Below, one piece after another: positions 7,111-17,070 of a DNA stretch of 43,161 bases; positions within the stretch are counted from its first letter, which is position 1; every line of letters begins with the position of its first letter. Location: the NCBI RefSeq assembly GCF_014646195.1, contig NZ_BMMZ01000021.1:1-43161 (forward strand), in the 5' to 3' direction. The translations under genes and the position numbers were made by a program. The notes beneath the pieces are model-generated. The model made no database searches. It was not told the origin of the DNA and saw only the letters and a list, made by a program, of their open reading frames with translations. The stretch comes from Microlunatus endophyticus (GTDB lineage Bacteria > Actinomycetota > Actinomycetes > Propionibacteriales > Propionibacteriaceae).

Positions 7111-9008
7111 TTCCCAACGTCACCCGCGGCGGTCGGATGGCCGGCCTTCTGTCCTATCTGACCGACACCGACCCGACCCATCTGCGCAAGGGCAAGCTGC
7201 GCAACGATCACGAGGATCCGCACCTGGTTGGCGGGGACGACTGGCTGATGGCCTGGTACAGCAACGGCCAGCTGTCCCACGATGATGCGATGGCGATCGC
7301 CCGCCACCTCGACCGACCACGCAAGCGCCACGGCGTCGACGTCCTGGCCGCAGTATCCGAACGCCAGGCGGTCGGCAGGGACGATGACGGGCAGCGGATC
7401 TTCCGCAACGTGAAGGTCAGGGACAAGCCAGCTCACGTCTGGCACTGTTCGCTGTCGCTGCCCATCGAGGACGGCCTATTGTCCGACGAACGGTGGGAAG
7501 AAATCGCCCACCAGTTCGTCACCCGGATGGGACTGGTCAAAGGTGATCAAAGCGATGACGACATGGCCGGCTCATCGCGCTGGACCGCGATCCGACACGG
7601 GATCAGCGAGAACGGCAACGACCACATCCATGTGGTCGTCCAGATGGTCCAAGACGACGGTGTCAAAGTCAACATCCACAACGACTACGTACGCGCTCAA
7701 TCCGTGTGCCGGCAGCTCGAACGTGAGTACGGGCTGACATCGCTGGAATCGGCCCGCGCCGGGGTTGGCTACGACCCCGGCGAGCGAGAAGCCGCCGCCC
7801 GCCGGAAAGCGTGGGCGCGGCACCGCAACCAGCAGGAGCAGGCCGCCCGACGTGGGCAACAACTCCCCGACTGGGACGACCTTCCAGTCGAAGATCGCCA
7901 GGCGCGCATCCAGGAGCAGCTGCGCCGGCTCAAGTCGCCCAAAGACGGTCTGGAACGCACCATCCGTGCGGCTGCGACAGCCAGCCAGACCGAGGCCGAG
8001 TTCGTCCGCCGCGTCCGGCAGTCAGGTGCGCTGATTTCCCCGCACTTCGTCGCCGGCCGCAACGACGTGATCAACGGCTACCGCGTCGCCGAACGCCCCG
8101 ACGACGGCGGTCGCCCCATCTGGCACGGCGGCAAGGACCTGGCCGCCGACCTGAGCCTCCCCCGGCTCCGCGAACAATGGCCCGACAGCCCCCAGGACGC
8201 GCTCGACGCCGCCGGAGAATGGCGTGCCGCGAAGCTCGGTCGCCCACCTGTCGGCCGTGGTCGTGAAGACCTCGACCGGCCCTGGACGCCCGCTGACCAA
8301 GCACGCCTTCAGCAGCTGGCCAACCAGGCCGAACTGCTCTCGCCAGAACAGACCGAAGAATGGGCCCGACTGGCCCGCTACACCAGCGGCGTCTTCGCCG
8401 CATGGGAACGCCGACTCACACACCAACTCGACAACCAGACCGACCCTGATCCTCAACTCGACCAGCTCCGGAGCCGGTTGGGACGGGCAGCTGATGAGCT
8501 CGGCCGGTCGGCCAGACTCCACCGACGAGCCCAGCGGCCTAACCCAGCTCGCACACGTGCCGTGATCCTGACCTCCGCCGCTGCCTTCCTATCGATCCAT
8601 GGGGCGAACCGGAGTGGGTTGGTCGGGCAAGCTGTCCTCCTAGCGGAGCTGATGCGGCTTACTACAGCCATCGCGCGAGCCGCCGAAGTCGCCGGCGACG
8701 CACGACACGCATCCGCCCTGCTCAAGCTGAAGACGCTGCAGTTGGAACAGCCATACGCAGCTGCTCAGCCAAGGATTACCGGAGCAACCGCGCCGGCCCC
8801 GGTCGACAACCTGTCCCCCGCCGCGAAGGCTGGAACGACTTCGGCACTGCCACCAGAGCTCGAACAGGTCCAGCGCCAAATGCGACCACAACGCGGCAGC
8901 GGATCCCGACCTGCCCGCGGCACACCTCAACGCGAGCGACCAGCACGAGACCGGCGCCACAGCCCGGAGGCCGGCCGAGACTCGGGGCGCGAGGGCCAGA
9001 GCCGGTAA
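7107..9008 (+). CDS. Relaxase (MobA/VirD2-type, MOBP-like)
   Basis: 633 residues; nicks oriT and stays bound to the 5' end of the transferred strand. The N-terminal 210 residues are the relaxase domain. Motif I is IPNVTRGGRMAGLLSYL, with Tyr17 the likely catalytic tyrosine. VWHCSLSLP (112-120) follows. The metal-binding motif III is HGISENGNDHIHVVV, with His164, His173 and His175 (three-histidine motif). Residues 250-370 are a helical region typical of actinobacterial relaxases, and the tail is Arg/Pro-rich and probably disordered. The GTG start at 7107 overlaps the mobC stop. Full length is normal for the family. No helicase domain is present, so it relies on a host or plasmid helicase. Confidence 0.9.
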   Translation: MIPNVTRGGRMAGLLSYLTDTDPTHLRKGKLRNDHEDPHLVGGDDWLMAWYSNGQLSHDDAMAIARHLDRPRKRHGVDVLAAVSERQAVGRDDDGQRIFRNVKVRDKPAHVWHCSLSLPIEDGLLSDERWEEIAHQFVTRMGLVKGDQSDDDMAGSSRWTAIRHGISENGNDHIHVVVQMVQDDGVKVNIHNDYVRAQSVCRQLEREYGLTSLESARAGVGYDPGEREAAARRKAWARHRNQQEQAARRGQQLPDWDDLPVEDRQARIQEQLRRLKSPKDGLERTIRAAATASQTEAEFVRRVRQSGALISPHFVAGRNDVINGYRVAERPDDGGRPIWHGGKDLAADLSLPRLREQWPDSPQDALDAAGEWRAAKLGRPPVGRGREDLDRPWTPADQARLQQLANQAELLSPEQTEEWARLARYTSGVFAAWERRLTHQLDNQTDPDPQLDQLRSRLGRAADELGRSARLHRRAQRPNPARTRAVILTSAAAFLSIHGANRSGLVGQAVLLAELMRLTTAIARAAEVAGDARHASALLKLKTLQLEQPYAAAQPRITGATAPAPVDNLSPAAKAGTTSALPPELEQVQRQMRPQRGSGSRPARGTPQRERPARDRRHSPEAGRDSGREGQSR

Positions 9009-9032
9009 TTTGGGCCGATAAAGCTGTCGTCC

Positions 9033-9047
9033 ACAAACAACGTTTGT
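9033..9047 (+). terminator. Small hairpin after the relaxase gene
   Basis: ACAAAC (9033-9038) and GTTTGT (9042-9047) pair across a 3-nt loop, 24 bp after the relaxase stop. Short stem and no U-tract, so only a weak candidate terminator. Confidence 0.25.
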
Positions 9048-9072
9048 CAGGCCTCGCGCAGGGCCTGCTTAC

Positions 9073-9473
9073 TCATCGTTCCTCAGGTAGTCCCGCCGCG
9101 GCGCGGATATGGCAGATACTTGATGATTTCCGGCCGCCTTGAGTGAAGTGCACTCCCGCCGCAGCTGAAGCTCTGTCGGGAGCGTTGCAGGTCCACTCGT
9201 GAGTCAACGATTTTTCCGTTGCTTCGGCGCACGTCTCAGTCACAGATCCTTCCAGAGCTTGGATTAGCAGATCATGCACGATTTCTCTTCTTTCATCCAA
9301 GCTCGTGTCTTCACCGACGAAGCCTTCGTCCCATCCAGCCTGACCTACGGTGACGCTGAGATAACTCGGATCGCCGAAGCTGAAAGTAATCGGGCAACAT
9401 CCCTTGCCGTCAGGACCGCGGTCCGATCGTCGTCGGCAAAGTGACGTCCCTGAAGGGCATCGTCGCTTGCCAT
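9073..9473 (-). pseudogene. Possible broken ORF downstream of the Rhs immunity gene
   Basis: Two overlapping frames seem to be halves of one protein. From the ATG at 9471-9473 a frame reads MASDDALQGRHFADDDRTAV and dies near 9345. In the neighbouring frame, protein-like sequence resumes as PITFSFGDPSYLSVTVGQAG and continues with an acidic helical part (DERREIVHDLLIQALEG) to the stop at 9073. The join would be near 9400-9425. Placed after an Rhs gene and its membrane partner, it could be a second or orphan immunity gene that has decayed, or an intact gene with an indel in the sequence. Family not recognised; low certainty. Confidence 0.35.
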
Positions 9474-9572
9474 CCCTACTCCTGAAACGATCGGTCCGTC
9501 CCCAACGGGTCCACGGCTCCACCGGTTCGAGATCAAGCCAGGCTGCCCGCACTGCGAAGGTCAGACGGGACG

Positions 9573-10259
9573 CTAGCTCGGGTTGCCAAACAGATATCCG
9601 CGTATCAATCCGGCAATGAATGCCGCCACGAGTAAGGCGCGGGAGAGGTACCAGATAGTTAGGAAGGGTATTTGCGGAATTTTGGCCCTTTGGGCAACAG
9701 AGCGAATTTTTCCCGGATCGAATGGATGGAAGAAATCGGGCGCCAACCTTGCGTGCGCCGGGGGAATCTTCTCCCAGCCTTTAGTTGCTTCTCGACCGCG
9801 TGCGGAAGTAGCAATCGTCAAACCCAAACCGAGCGCTCCGCTCACGAAAAATACGGCGCTACCTTGTGGCGCGATGACCATGAGCCAGACGAACAGCGCA
9901 AAAGGTAACGGCCCGATCGCGGCAGCCGCTGCCACAATCCTCGATGTTGCTGAAATCTGACCGTCCTGCGTAGGCCCAGCTGAAGAATTACCCGAGTCGG
10001 GCAGCCGACCCGATCGGACTGATGTTGATTCCAAGTGGTAACGGCGACTCCTGAGAACATCAAATACATTGTATCCAATGCACCACAAAACGGCGACCGA
10101 AACAACGATCGAGACCAGAACGTGGCCCTGTCTTAGACCTGCGAATCCAACTCCTAGCACACTCAGCGTTAGTACGGTAACACAGAACGTGAATACTCTC
10201 GGGTGCCGGAGAGCCCAGGCAGCTAGCGCCGAAAGACGCGGATTCCTTGTGCTCATCAT
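9573..10259 (-). CDS. Membrane protein, probable immunity partner of the Rhs protein
   Basis: 228 residues with about five hydrophobic segments: VFTFCVTVLTLSVLGVGFAG, LVSIVVSVAVLWCIGY, two adjacent helices around PLPFALFVWLMVIA and VFFVSGALGLGLTIA, and LLVAAFIAGLIRG near the C-terminus. Hydrophilic stretches lie between helices 2-3 and 4-5. The ATG lies only 7 bp after the Rhs stop. Base composition here is visibly richer in A and T than in the neighbours, as is usual for exchangeable toxin/immunity cassettes. Position and topology suggest an immunity protein against a membrane-acting toxin. That is inference; no immunity family was recognised. Confidence 0.7.
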   Translation of the reverse strand: MMSTRNPRLSALAAWALRHPRVFTFCVTVLTLSVLGVGFAGLRQGHVLVSIVVSVAVLWCIGYNVFDVLRSRRYHLESTSVRSGRLPDSGNSSAGPTQDGQISATSRIVAAAAAIGPLPFALFVWLMVIAPQGSAVFFVSGALGLGLTIATSARGREATKGWEKIPPAHARLAPDFFHPFDPGKIRSVAQRAKIPQIPFLTIWYLSRALLVAAFIAGLIRGYLFGNPS

Positions 10260-10266
10260 GTTGATT

Positions 10267-13200
10267 TCACCAAAGCCGCTTCCTCGATCTCCATATTACA
10301 CCTCCCCCGCCAAGACCCCCGGAGAAGCCGACTCCAACTCCGCCCCCCAACGCCACCCCATATCTTGAAAAAGTCCCCCTGCCTTTCATTCCGGATGCAA
10401 CAGTTCCACATACAATGCGATAGCAGCCGGTGAGGTTACCGCCAACCCTTGACTTGGGATTCGGATATCCAGGGGTCCAGGTTGCGTATGCTCCTGCTCG
10501 ACTCCACCCGCGGGGGTTCCTGTTCCGTCCGTGCCCATAGCCGATACCGCCGTAGAGAGTCGGGCGTCCGCCATAGGTTGAGAAGCCGTACTGCGCGTAG
10601 CCGAATCCAAAGGATGCACCGGCACTCACAGTTCCGGAGCGTGAAAGGTTACACAGCGGACTGACTGCGCATGCGTACTTGTACCTGTTCCTTTTCAGAT
10701 GCCTCTTGAATCGGCGCCACCATTGACCATTGAGGTCTTGCTGATTGATGGGATCGTTGGGGTATGCGTACGCCGTATCCCCGCCACCAAAAACTGGGTC
10801 CGTGCTGGTGAACAGTCCGGTTGCCGTGTTGTAGACGCGGGCTCCCATCAGAGTGAGACCAAGCTGGGACGTTGAGCGCTGATGTCCTCCGAGCCACCCA
10901 TAGTCGATGCTGGCCGTGTTTCCGGTGTTGCCGGTAGCTTCCGAGTCTGTTTGGCCGTATTCGGTGTACGTGCTCCAGCTGTCGATGCCTGTTGCCGGGT
11001 CGGCGCCTGGTCCGTTCATGGTTGAGGAGAGTGTGACGGTTGTTGCGATGTCTCCGCGAGGAGTGTCTAGCGCAAGTTGTGTTGTGGTGGTGGCGCCTGT
11101 GGTGGCGATGGTGAGTCCGAGGTCGCCGTCGATGAGTTCGTTGTAGCGGGTGCTGGTGGTCGTGCCGCCGACTGTTTCGTCGCTCCATGTTGGGTTGTCG
11201 GAGTCGTCGGTGTAGTGGCGGGTGAGGGTTGTTGTGCCGGTGCCGGTTTGGTCGGTTGCGATGAGTCGTCGTTGGGCTCCGTCGAGGGTGTAGCTGGTTT
11301 GGGTGCCGCCGGATCCGAGGGTGCCTTGGCTGATGGTGTGGATGGCGTCGGTGTCGTAGTAGCCGAGGCTGATATCACCGTCGGTTGGTGTGGTGGTGTC
11401 GGCTGCTGGGATGGTGGTTTGGCGGCCGAGCTGGTCGTAGACGTAGGTGCCGGTTCCGTTGGCGCCGGTGGTGGGCCGGTCGGCGGTGTCGTAGGCACGG
11501 GTGGTGCTGCTGCCACCTGTGGTGGTGCAGGTGCCGTCGGTAGCTGCCGGGATGCTGGTCTGGCTGGTGCGGTTGCCGTTGGCGTCAAAGGTGTAGGTGC
11601 GGGTTTGGCACGGGGCGAGGCCGGTGTCGGTGTCGGGTGTTCCGGTTTGGTCTTGGACTTGGGTGAGCCTGCCGGCTTGGTCGTAGGTGTAGTTGAGGCT
11701 GCCGGTCTGTCCGCTGTCGGTAGTGCTATCGGTGGTGCCGTCGGGTGTGGTTTCGCTGGTGATTTGGCCTTGGGTGTTGTGGGTGGTGTCCCAGCCGAGC
11801 CACGGCTGATCCGCGGCTGGGTTGCCGGTGTCGGGGTCGATGCCTTGACCGTTGATGGCGAGGTTGGTCTGGTCGCCGGCAAGATCGGTGGTGGTGCGGC
11901 GGATCAGGTTGCCGGGGAGTTTCTCGAGGGTGAGGTCGCCGGCGGGGTCGTAGGCGCCGGTTGAGGTGTATTCGGTTCCGCCGGTGGTTTTGACTTTGAC
12001 GGCGGTGACCAGGCCGCGGTGTTCGGCTGCGCCGTTGGCGTCGGTGCCGTCGTAGGTGTAGCTGGTTTGGCCGTTGTTGTCGACGACCGTGGCGATGTTG
12101 CCGGCGGTGTTGTAGGTGGTCGTGGCCGCGTCGGGGGTTTGTCCGGCTGGGGTGTTGGTGTAGGTGAGTTGGCGTCCCCAGTTGTCGTAGGTCATCGCCG
12201 TGTCACCGGCCGACGACGTCGTCCCCGTGACCTGCCCGGTGGCCGTGTCGTAGCTGGTAGTGGTGTCGGGCACCGGGGTGGAGCTGGACAGTCCGGTGAC
12301 GGCTAGGTGCACGGTGGTCGGCCGGTCCTGGGCGTTGTAGCTGGTGGTCGTGGTCGACGTCACCGAGCCGGACGTCTTGACCTCGGTCGCGGTTTGCAGA
12401 TCCCACGTGTAGCCGGTGGTTTTGGTGACGGGCATGGTCTGCCCGGCGGGTTGGGCTGCCGGTCCGACCTGACAGATCATGCCGGCCCATTCGGGTTTGC
12501 TCGTGCAGCCGGTGGTGCCGGTGCTGGCTGCGGTGTAGTAGGCGGTGACCCGGGTGCCGGCGTCGGTCCCGCTGGATTTGGGTTGCCGGGTTTCGATGGT
12601 GCGCCCGCGTGCGTCATAGCGGGTGGTGGTCGTGATGTCACCGCTGGTGACGGTCCCGGACAAGTCCATGTCGGTCGTTGTGGTGGTGGCCTGTCCGAGG
12701 TCCCAGCCGGATGTGTCACCAGCGATGACTGGGGCGTAGCCGGTCAGGGTGATCGATAGTGGCTTCCCGTTCCCGGTGGGATCGATGGTGCCGTCGGTAG
12801 TTTCGGCGGTCTGGATTTCCTCGGTGGGTAGCCGGTAGGGCTGGCTGGTGTTGGGGTTGATCCCGGAGTTGGGTGCGCCTTGGTCATAGTTGGTGTGGGT
12901 GTGGAGCCGCAGCGGCTGAATGCTGCCGTCACTGGCGGTCACGTCGTGGACCGGCCCGTAGGTGTCGGTCACGAGGGTGCCGGCCGGCGTGACTACATCA
13001 CCGGCGGTGTTGGTGATGTCGTTGTTGTAGATGGTGACGGTTGCGGTGTCGGTGGAGCCGGTGATGTCGGGGTCGATCGCGTTCTGGGCGCGGATGTCGG
13101 CGATGGCTCGTTCGTCCCAGGTGTGGATGATGTTGCCGTTGGTGTCGTAGTCCTGGGCGGTGAGTTGCCAGTCTCCTGCGCCGTAGTTGGCGGTGTTGAT

Positions 13201-16200
13201 TGTGTAGCCCTGGTCGTCGGTGAACTGCAGGTTTGCGTATTGCCAGTTGGTGGATCCGGTGGCGGGTGCTGCCGAGATCGGTTTGTCTTGGCCGAAGACG
13301 GCGGCGGCCCAGGTGGGTGTGGCGGCCTGGTCCCATTTTGCGGTTTCGGTGGTCATGTCGGGCAGGCCGGGCACGGTGCCGGACAGGGGCACGTTGTACA
13401 CGTATGCGGCGATCTGTGCCGTACCGCCGCCGGCTGAGGACGGGTTGGGGCGGGTGACTTTGAAGAGTCGGTTGTTGGCGTAGACGAATGTGTAGGCGGC
13501 CTGGCCGGGCGGCGTGTAGGTCGCTAGCCGGAGCCCGGTACCGGTACCTGTCCAGGTGTAGCTGGTGGTCAGCCCGGTCCGCTCGTCGGTCTGGGAGATG
13601 AGTTGCCCGGCGGTGTTGTATTTGTAGCTGGCCAGTGTCCGGTCAGCGTCGGTGTTGACCTGGGCGGTGATCTTGCTGACCTGGCCGGCGAAATCTCCGG
13701 GCGTGCTGGAGGTGGCGGTGGTCGCGGTGGCATAGCTGATCCTGAGTACCCGGCAGCCTGCTGACGGTGTTCCGGGAACGCAGCTGGTCACTCCGTCGGG
13801 GAGGGCGGCGATGATCGCGGTGACCCGGCCGACGGAGTCGTAGTTGTAGGTGGTGGTGCTGCTGGTGGCGGGTTCACGGACGTCGACGGTGCGGAACAGC
13901 GCTTCTTGGCCGGTGGCTGGGGCTGCTGTTACTTGGAACTTGGTGATGGTCCCGTCATCACTCTTCAACTGCAGCACCGTTGACGCTCCACTGCCGGTGA
14001 TGGTCATAGCGGTGCCGGACTCGCTGGTGTCGGCGTCGGCCGGCACCCAGGTCCCGGTTGGGATCGTGGCTCCGGTGCGTCGTGCACCCGGGGTTGTTCC
14101 GGGGGTGAGGTAGGTCAGCAGGTTGCCGTCGGCGTCGGCGACTGAGATTGAGCCGTCGACGAAGCTGTTGTCCCAGATCTCCGCGCCGCCTGCGCCCGAG
14201 TCGGCGCCGTCGAATGATGCGGTCCAGCCGGGACCGAAGACCCGGTTCTGGATTCCGTTGGCGGGGCCGGAGAACGAGTTGTGGGTTCTGGACACCGACA
14301 GGCTCCCGTCGGGTGTCGCCAGGTCGGCGTCGCTGTCGGCGACCGACAGTTCACCAGTCCACAGCCCGACTGTGCCCGGTCCGGCGTCGGCCTGCGGGAA
14401 GCCGTCGCCGAAGGCGTGTGGGACCCGCTGGATCCGGGCCGACCCGGTGCATTGGGTGCCGGTGTCATAGGTGAGGCAGACGCGGAGGTCGAGCAGCGTC
14501 GCGGTGCGGTCGGCCACCGTGATCCCGGAGCCGTCTGCTTGCCCAACCAGCACGCTGGTGTCAAATGTCGCGGTCGCCTGGGTGGCGCCACTGGCCTGGC
14601 TCAGTGTGAAGGTGGTCCCGGCCGGGGCGTCCGTCCAGCCGGCACTGCCGGTGGCTCCCGACACCCGCCACTGCATCTTCGCTGTCACCGCGGTCGAGCC
14701 GCCCTGCGGCGGGCCGGAGGCGACGATCGCAACGGTGTCGGTGGTAGTCACTTGTGGGCTGTTCTTCGGCGTGACCAGGGACGCGGTCCCCCAGCCTGCC
14801 TGGAACACTGCCTCGCTGGAAGACAGGCCGGCAGGGTTGATCGCATACGCGCTGATCTTGTGGCCACCGGAAGTGGAAGGAATGCTGGCAGTGGTCTTGG
14901 CTGTCGAGGTAGAAGACGATTGGGTGATCGCGGTCGAGGTGTAAGCCTTGCCATCGACCGACCACTTGATCGTCGACGGAGCGGAGAAACCGGTCCCGGC
15001 GGCGGTGATCGTGCAGGTCGTCGTCGTGGACGGGCCAGTGCTGGTCCAGGAGTTGTTCGTCAAGCCCGGGCAGCTGATCACCGGCTTGGCCGGAACGACT
15101 GTGGCGATCCGCAGCTGCCGGGCCGCGGACATAGGCCCGTTGGCGCCGGTGCTGTCTTCGGACTTGGCCCGGATCCACACTGTGCTGTTGGCCGGCAATG
15201 CGGCACCCAACGAGCAGCTGGACGAGGTGCCGGCCGCCACATAGCTGCCGCCGGCACAGCTGGAAATCTTGTCGGCCTCATCGGTGGTGCTGGAATTGTC
15301 GAAGGCGAAGAACCGGCCCCGCATCACATCACCATCAGCGTCGGTGGCCATCACCGCCGTCACCTGTGGAGTGGCGTCGGAGGTGTAGTAATAGCTCGAG
15401 GTCCCAGTACCTCCAGGGGCGTAGGACCGCCACGGCGATGCCGTCGGCGTCGCGGTCGAACCCGGCGGACGGCTGTAAGACCACCGCAGCACCGGCGGAT
15501 GAGTCGTCTCCGAAGAGTCGAACTCCTTCCAGTTCGACGCGTCGGTCTCATCATCAGCGCGCAGCAGAATCCCCCGCGGATTGGTGCTGCTGTGCGACCA
15601 CATCTGCAACTGACTGGTCATATCGATCTTCATCGTCCCGTTCGGACAAGCCGACTGATAGCCCTTCGACTGCGTCGAGCTGCCGTACTTATCCGACACC
15701 CAAGGCTGATTAGTCCACCGGGTCGCGGTGGTACCGACGCCAGCATTCCAGGACGACCACGACCGGGCCGCGCAACTCCGCGTATACGTCCCATACAAAC
15801 TCAAGGAGGCCGACGTGATCGACTTGTCCTGGATCGCGGTAGTCGAGAAAGCCATATAGGTGCGCGCCACCCGGTCCGGGGATTGGCCGTTGTTCCCGAA
15901 CTTCAACGTGTCATCCGACGAATGATCACCATCCCAATCCTGTTCGACGAACGCGTCATAGATCGGCTGCGCCGAAGCCGCCACATAGGTCGGATCGATC
16001 GTGATCGGGAACACCCGAGCCGGATCATCCAACCAGGCCTGATCCGGAATGACCGCCAGACCAAGATCACCAGCAGCATCCCCCTTCGACGGGACCGCGT
16101 CGCCGCTGGCATCAGTGACCGTCAACTCAGCCGGAGCCACCTCCGTCGGGTCCACCCCACTCGAATCAGTGGCCTGATCAGTACTAGAAGCATCCCAAAC

Positions 16201-17055
16201 AGCTGGTGTGGCCAGCTTTCCCAGCACATCGGCCTTGTCATCAACGAACGCGACGCTCCCGTCGGCGCGCGGTGAGGCAGACAGATCCCTCGACGTGGTC
16301 AGATCCGTGGCCAAACCTAAATCGCCGCCCGGCTGCTTGTCCAGCAACCGATCCAACCCGTCGCGGTTCTTCGCGATCCAAAACGTCTCAAAGCCAGTCG
16401 GGCGGACCTCGACCTTCACATCCACACCCGGCAGCACATCCGCATAGGTAGCGGTATCACCGTCCAGAGCTGGTGTTGGCAAGGTGCCGTCGACACCCGC
16501 ACCCAAGATCATCTTATTTCCGTCAGCAACGGTCGTGATCAACTTCGACGCATCATCACCCGCCCCGGCCAACACCACCTTCGCCGGTGCGGCCTTCGGA
16601 GACACCGTGCCATCAGAGTTGCGCTGCAAGGTGAGATCGATGTCCCGCCAGCCATCAGTCCTGGTGGCGGTCGAGTCCTTGAACCGGACGGGTCCCCCAG
16701 TCATCTCCGACGACAACGTCCCATCCGGGTTCGCCCACGTCCGCGACGTCTCCGACCGGTCGGCCAAGACCTCTACCCGCTTGCCCGACGCGCGCGCCGT
16801 CACCGCCGCCGACACCAGATCCGGACGAACAAGCCCGTCGCCGGTCGGCTCCACCCATGAACCATCCGAACCCGAGTCCGGCGACGGCGACTGGGACGGC
16901 GTCGGATCAGTCGTCGGATCAGCCTTCGCCACCGGCATCGGAGCCGCGGACACGACTAAACCCAGACTGAGCAGACCGACCAAGCCCACCAACGACGTCC
17001 GCCATCCTCTACCGGATCTGGGAGACCGTTTTTGGGCGTGGAAAGCTACAGCCAC
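10267..17055 (-). CDS. Large secreted DNRLRE/Rhs-repeat polymorphic toxin
   Basis: About 2,262 residues. A twin-basic signal region (RSGRGWRTS) and hydrophobic core (LVGLVGLLSLGLVVSAAP) end near VAKA. A Pro/Ser linker, a DNRLRE-type module (about 340-520, with VARTYMAFSTTAI), several immunoglobulin-like segments and a long Rhs/YD-repeat region follow. The conserved Rhs core end carries GARVYNTATGLFTSTDP and NDPINQQDLNG. The last 148 residues (10267 to about 10712) form a different tip: a basic, Cys-containing stretch, then Gly/Tyr/Phe-rich sequence. In this family the core encapsulates and releases the tip as a toxin. I chose GTG at 17053-17055 because GGAG lies 5 nt upstream and a signal peptide follows directly. 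The TTG at 17106 lies inside a hairpin. Confidence 0.88.
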   Translation of the reverse strand: MAVAFHAQKRSPRSGRGWRTSLVGLVGLLSLGLVVSAAPMPVAKADPTTDPTPSQSPSPDSGSDGSWVEPTGDGLVRPDLVSAAVTARASGKRVEVLADRSETSRTWANPDGTLSSEMTGGPVRFKDSTATRTDGWRDIDLTLQRNSDGTVSPKAAPAKVVLAGAGDDASKLITTVADGNKMILGAGVDGTLPTPALDGDTATYADVLPGVDVKVEVRPTGFETFWIAKNRDGLDRLLDKQPGGDLGLATDLTTSRDLSASPRADGSVAFVDDKADVLGKLATPAVWDASSTDQATDSSGVDPTEVAPAELTVTDASGDAVPSKGDAAGDLGLAVIPDQAWLDDPARVFPITIDPTYVAASAQPIYDAFVEQDWDGDHSSDDTLKFGNNGQSPDRVARTYMAFSTTAIQDKSITSASLSLYGTYTRSCAARSWSSWNAGVGTTATRWTNQPWVSDKYGSSTQSKGYQSACPNGTMKIDMTSQLQMWSHSSTNPRGILLRADDETDASNWKEFDSSETTHPPVLRWSYSRPPGSTATPTASPWRSYAPGGTGTSSYYYTSDATPQVTAVMATDADGDVMRGRFFAFDNSSTTDEADKISSCAGGSYVAAGTSSSCSLGAALPANSTVWIRAKSEDSTGANGPMSAARQLRIATVVPAKPVISCPGLTNNSWTSTGPSTTTTCTITAAGTGFSAPSTIKWSVDGKAYTSTAITQSSSTSTAKTTASIPSTSGGHKISAYAINPAGLSSSEAVFQAGWGTASLVTPKNSPQVTTTDTVAIVASGPPQGGSTAVTAKMQWRVSGATGSAGWTDAPAGTTFTLSQASGATQATATFDTSVLVGQADGSGITVADRTATLLDLRVCLTYDTGTQCTGSARIQRVPHAFGDGFPQADAGPGTVGLWTGELSVADSDADLATPDGSLSVSRTHNSFSGPANGIQNRVFGPGWTASFDGADSGAGGAEIWDNSFVDGSISVADADGNLLTYLTPGTTPGARRTGATIPTGTWVPADADTSESGTAMTITGSGASTVLQLKSDDGTITKFQVTAAPATGQEALFRTVDVREPATSSTTTYNYDSVGRVTAIIAALPDGVTSCVPGTPSAGCRVLRISYATATTATSSTPGDFAGQVSKITAQVNTDADRTLASYKYNTAGQLISQTDERTGLTTSYTWTGTGTGLRLATYTPPGQAAYTFVYANNRLFKVTRPNPSSAGGGTAQIAAYVYNVPLSGTVPGLPDMTTETAKWDQAATPTWAAAVFGQDKPISAAPATGSTNWQYANLQFTDDQGYTINTANYGAGDWQLTAQDYDTNGNIIHTWDERAIADIRAQNAIDPDITGSTDTATVTIYNNDITNTAGDVVTPAGTLVTDTYGPVHDVTASDGSIQPLRLHTHTNYDQGAPNSGINPNTSQPYRLPTEEIQTAETTDGTIDPTGNGKPLSITLTGYAPVIAGDTSGWDLGQATTTTTDMDLSGTVTSGDITTTTRYDARGRTIETRQPKSSGTDAGTRVTAYYTAASTGTTGCTSKPEWAGMICQVGPAAQPAGQTMPVTKTTGYTWDLQTATEVKTSGSVTSTTTTSYNAQDRPTTVHLAVTGLSSSTPVPDTTTSYDTATGQVTGTTSSAGDTAMTYDNWGRQLTYTNTPAGQTPDAATTTYNTAGNIATVVDNNGQTSYTYDGTDANGAAEHRGLVTAVKVKTTGGTEYTSTGAYDPAGDLTLEKLPGNLIRRTTTDLAGDQTNLAINGQGIDPDTGNPAADQPWLGWDTTHNTQGQITSETTPDGTTDSTTDSGQTGSLNYTYDQAGRLTQVQDQTGTPDTDTGLAPCQTRTYTFDANGNRTSQTSIPAATDGTCTTTGGSSTTRAYDTADRPTTGANGTGTYVYDQLGRQTTIPAADTTTPTDGDISLGYYDTDAIHTISQGTLGSGGTQTSYTLDGAQRRLIATDQTGTGTTTLTRHYTDDSDNPTWSDETVGGTTTSTRYNELIDGDLGLTIATTGATTTTQLALDTPRGDIATTVTLSSTMNGPGADPATGIDSWSTYTEYGQTDSEATGNTGNTASIDYGWLGGHQRSTSQLGLTLMGARVYNTATGLFTSTDPVFGGGDTAYAYPNDPINQQDLNGQWWRRFKRHLKRNRYKYACAVSPLCNLSRSGTVSAGASFGFGYAQYGFSTYGGRPTLYGGIGYGHGRNRNPRGWSRAGAYATWTPGYPNPKSRVGGNLTGCYRIVCGTVASGMKGRGTFSRYGVALGGGVGVGFSGGLGGGGVIWRSRKRLW

Positions 17056-17070
17056 GACAACTCCACGAAA

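Noticed and set aside
11077..11964. 295-residue Gly/Val/Ala-rich plus-strand frame
   Set aside because: Antisense of Thr/Asp-rich YD repeats, which always give Gly/Val-rich complements; no ribosome site or domain.
14281..16275. 664-residue open frame on the plus strand inside rhs
   Set aside because: Antisense shadow of a GC-rich repetitive gene; the sequence is Arg/Gly-rich without domains and the opposite strand is clearly coding.
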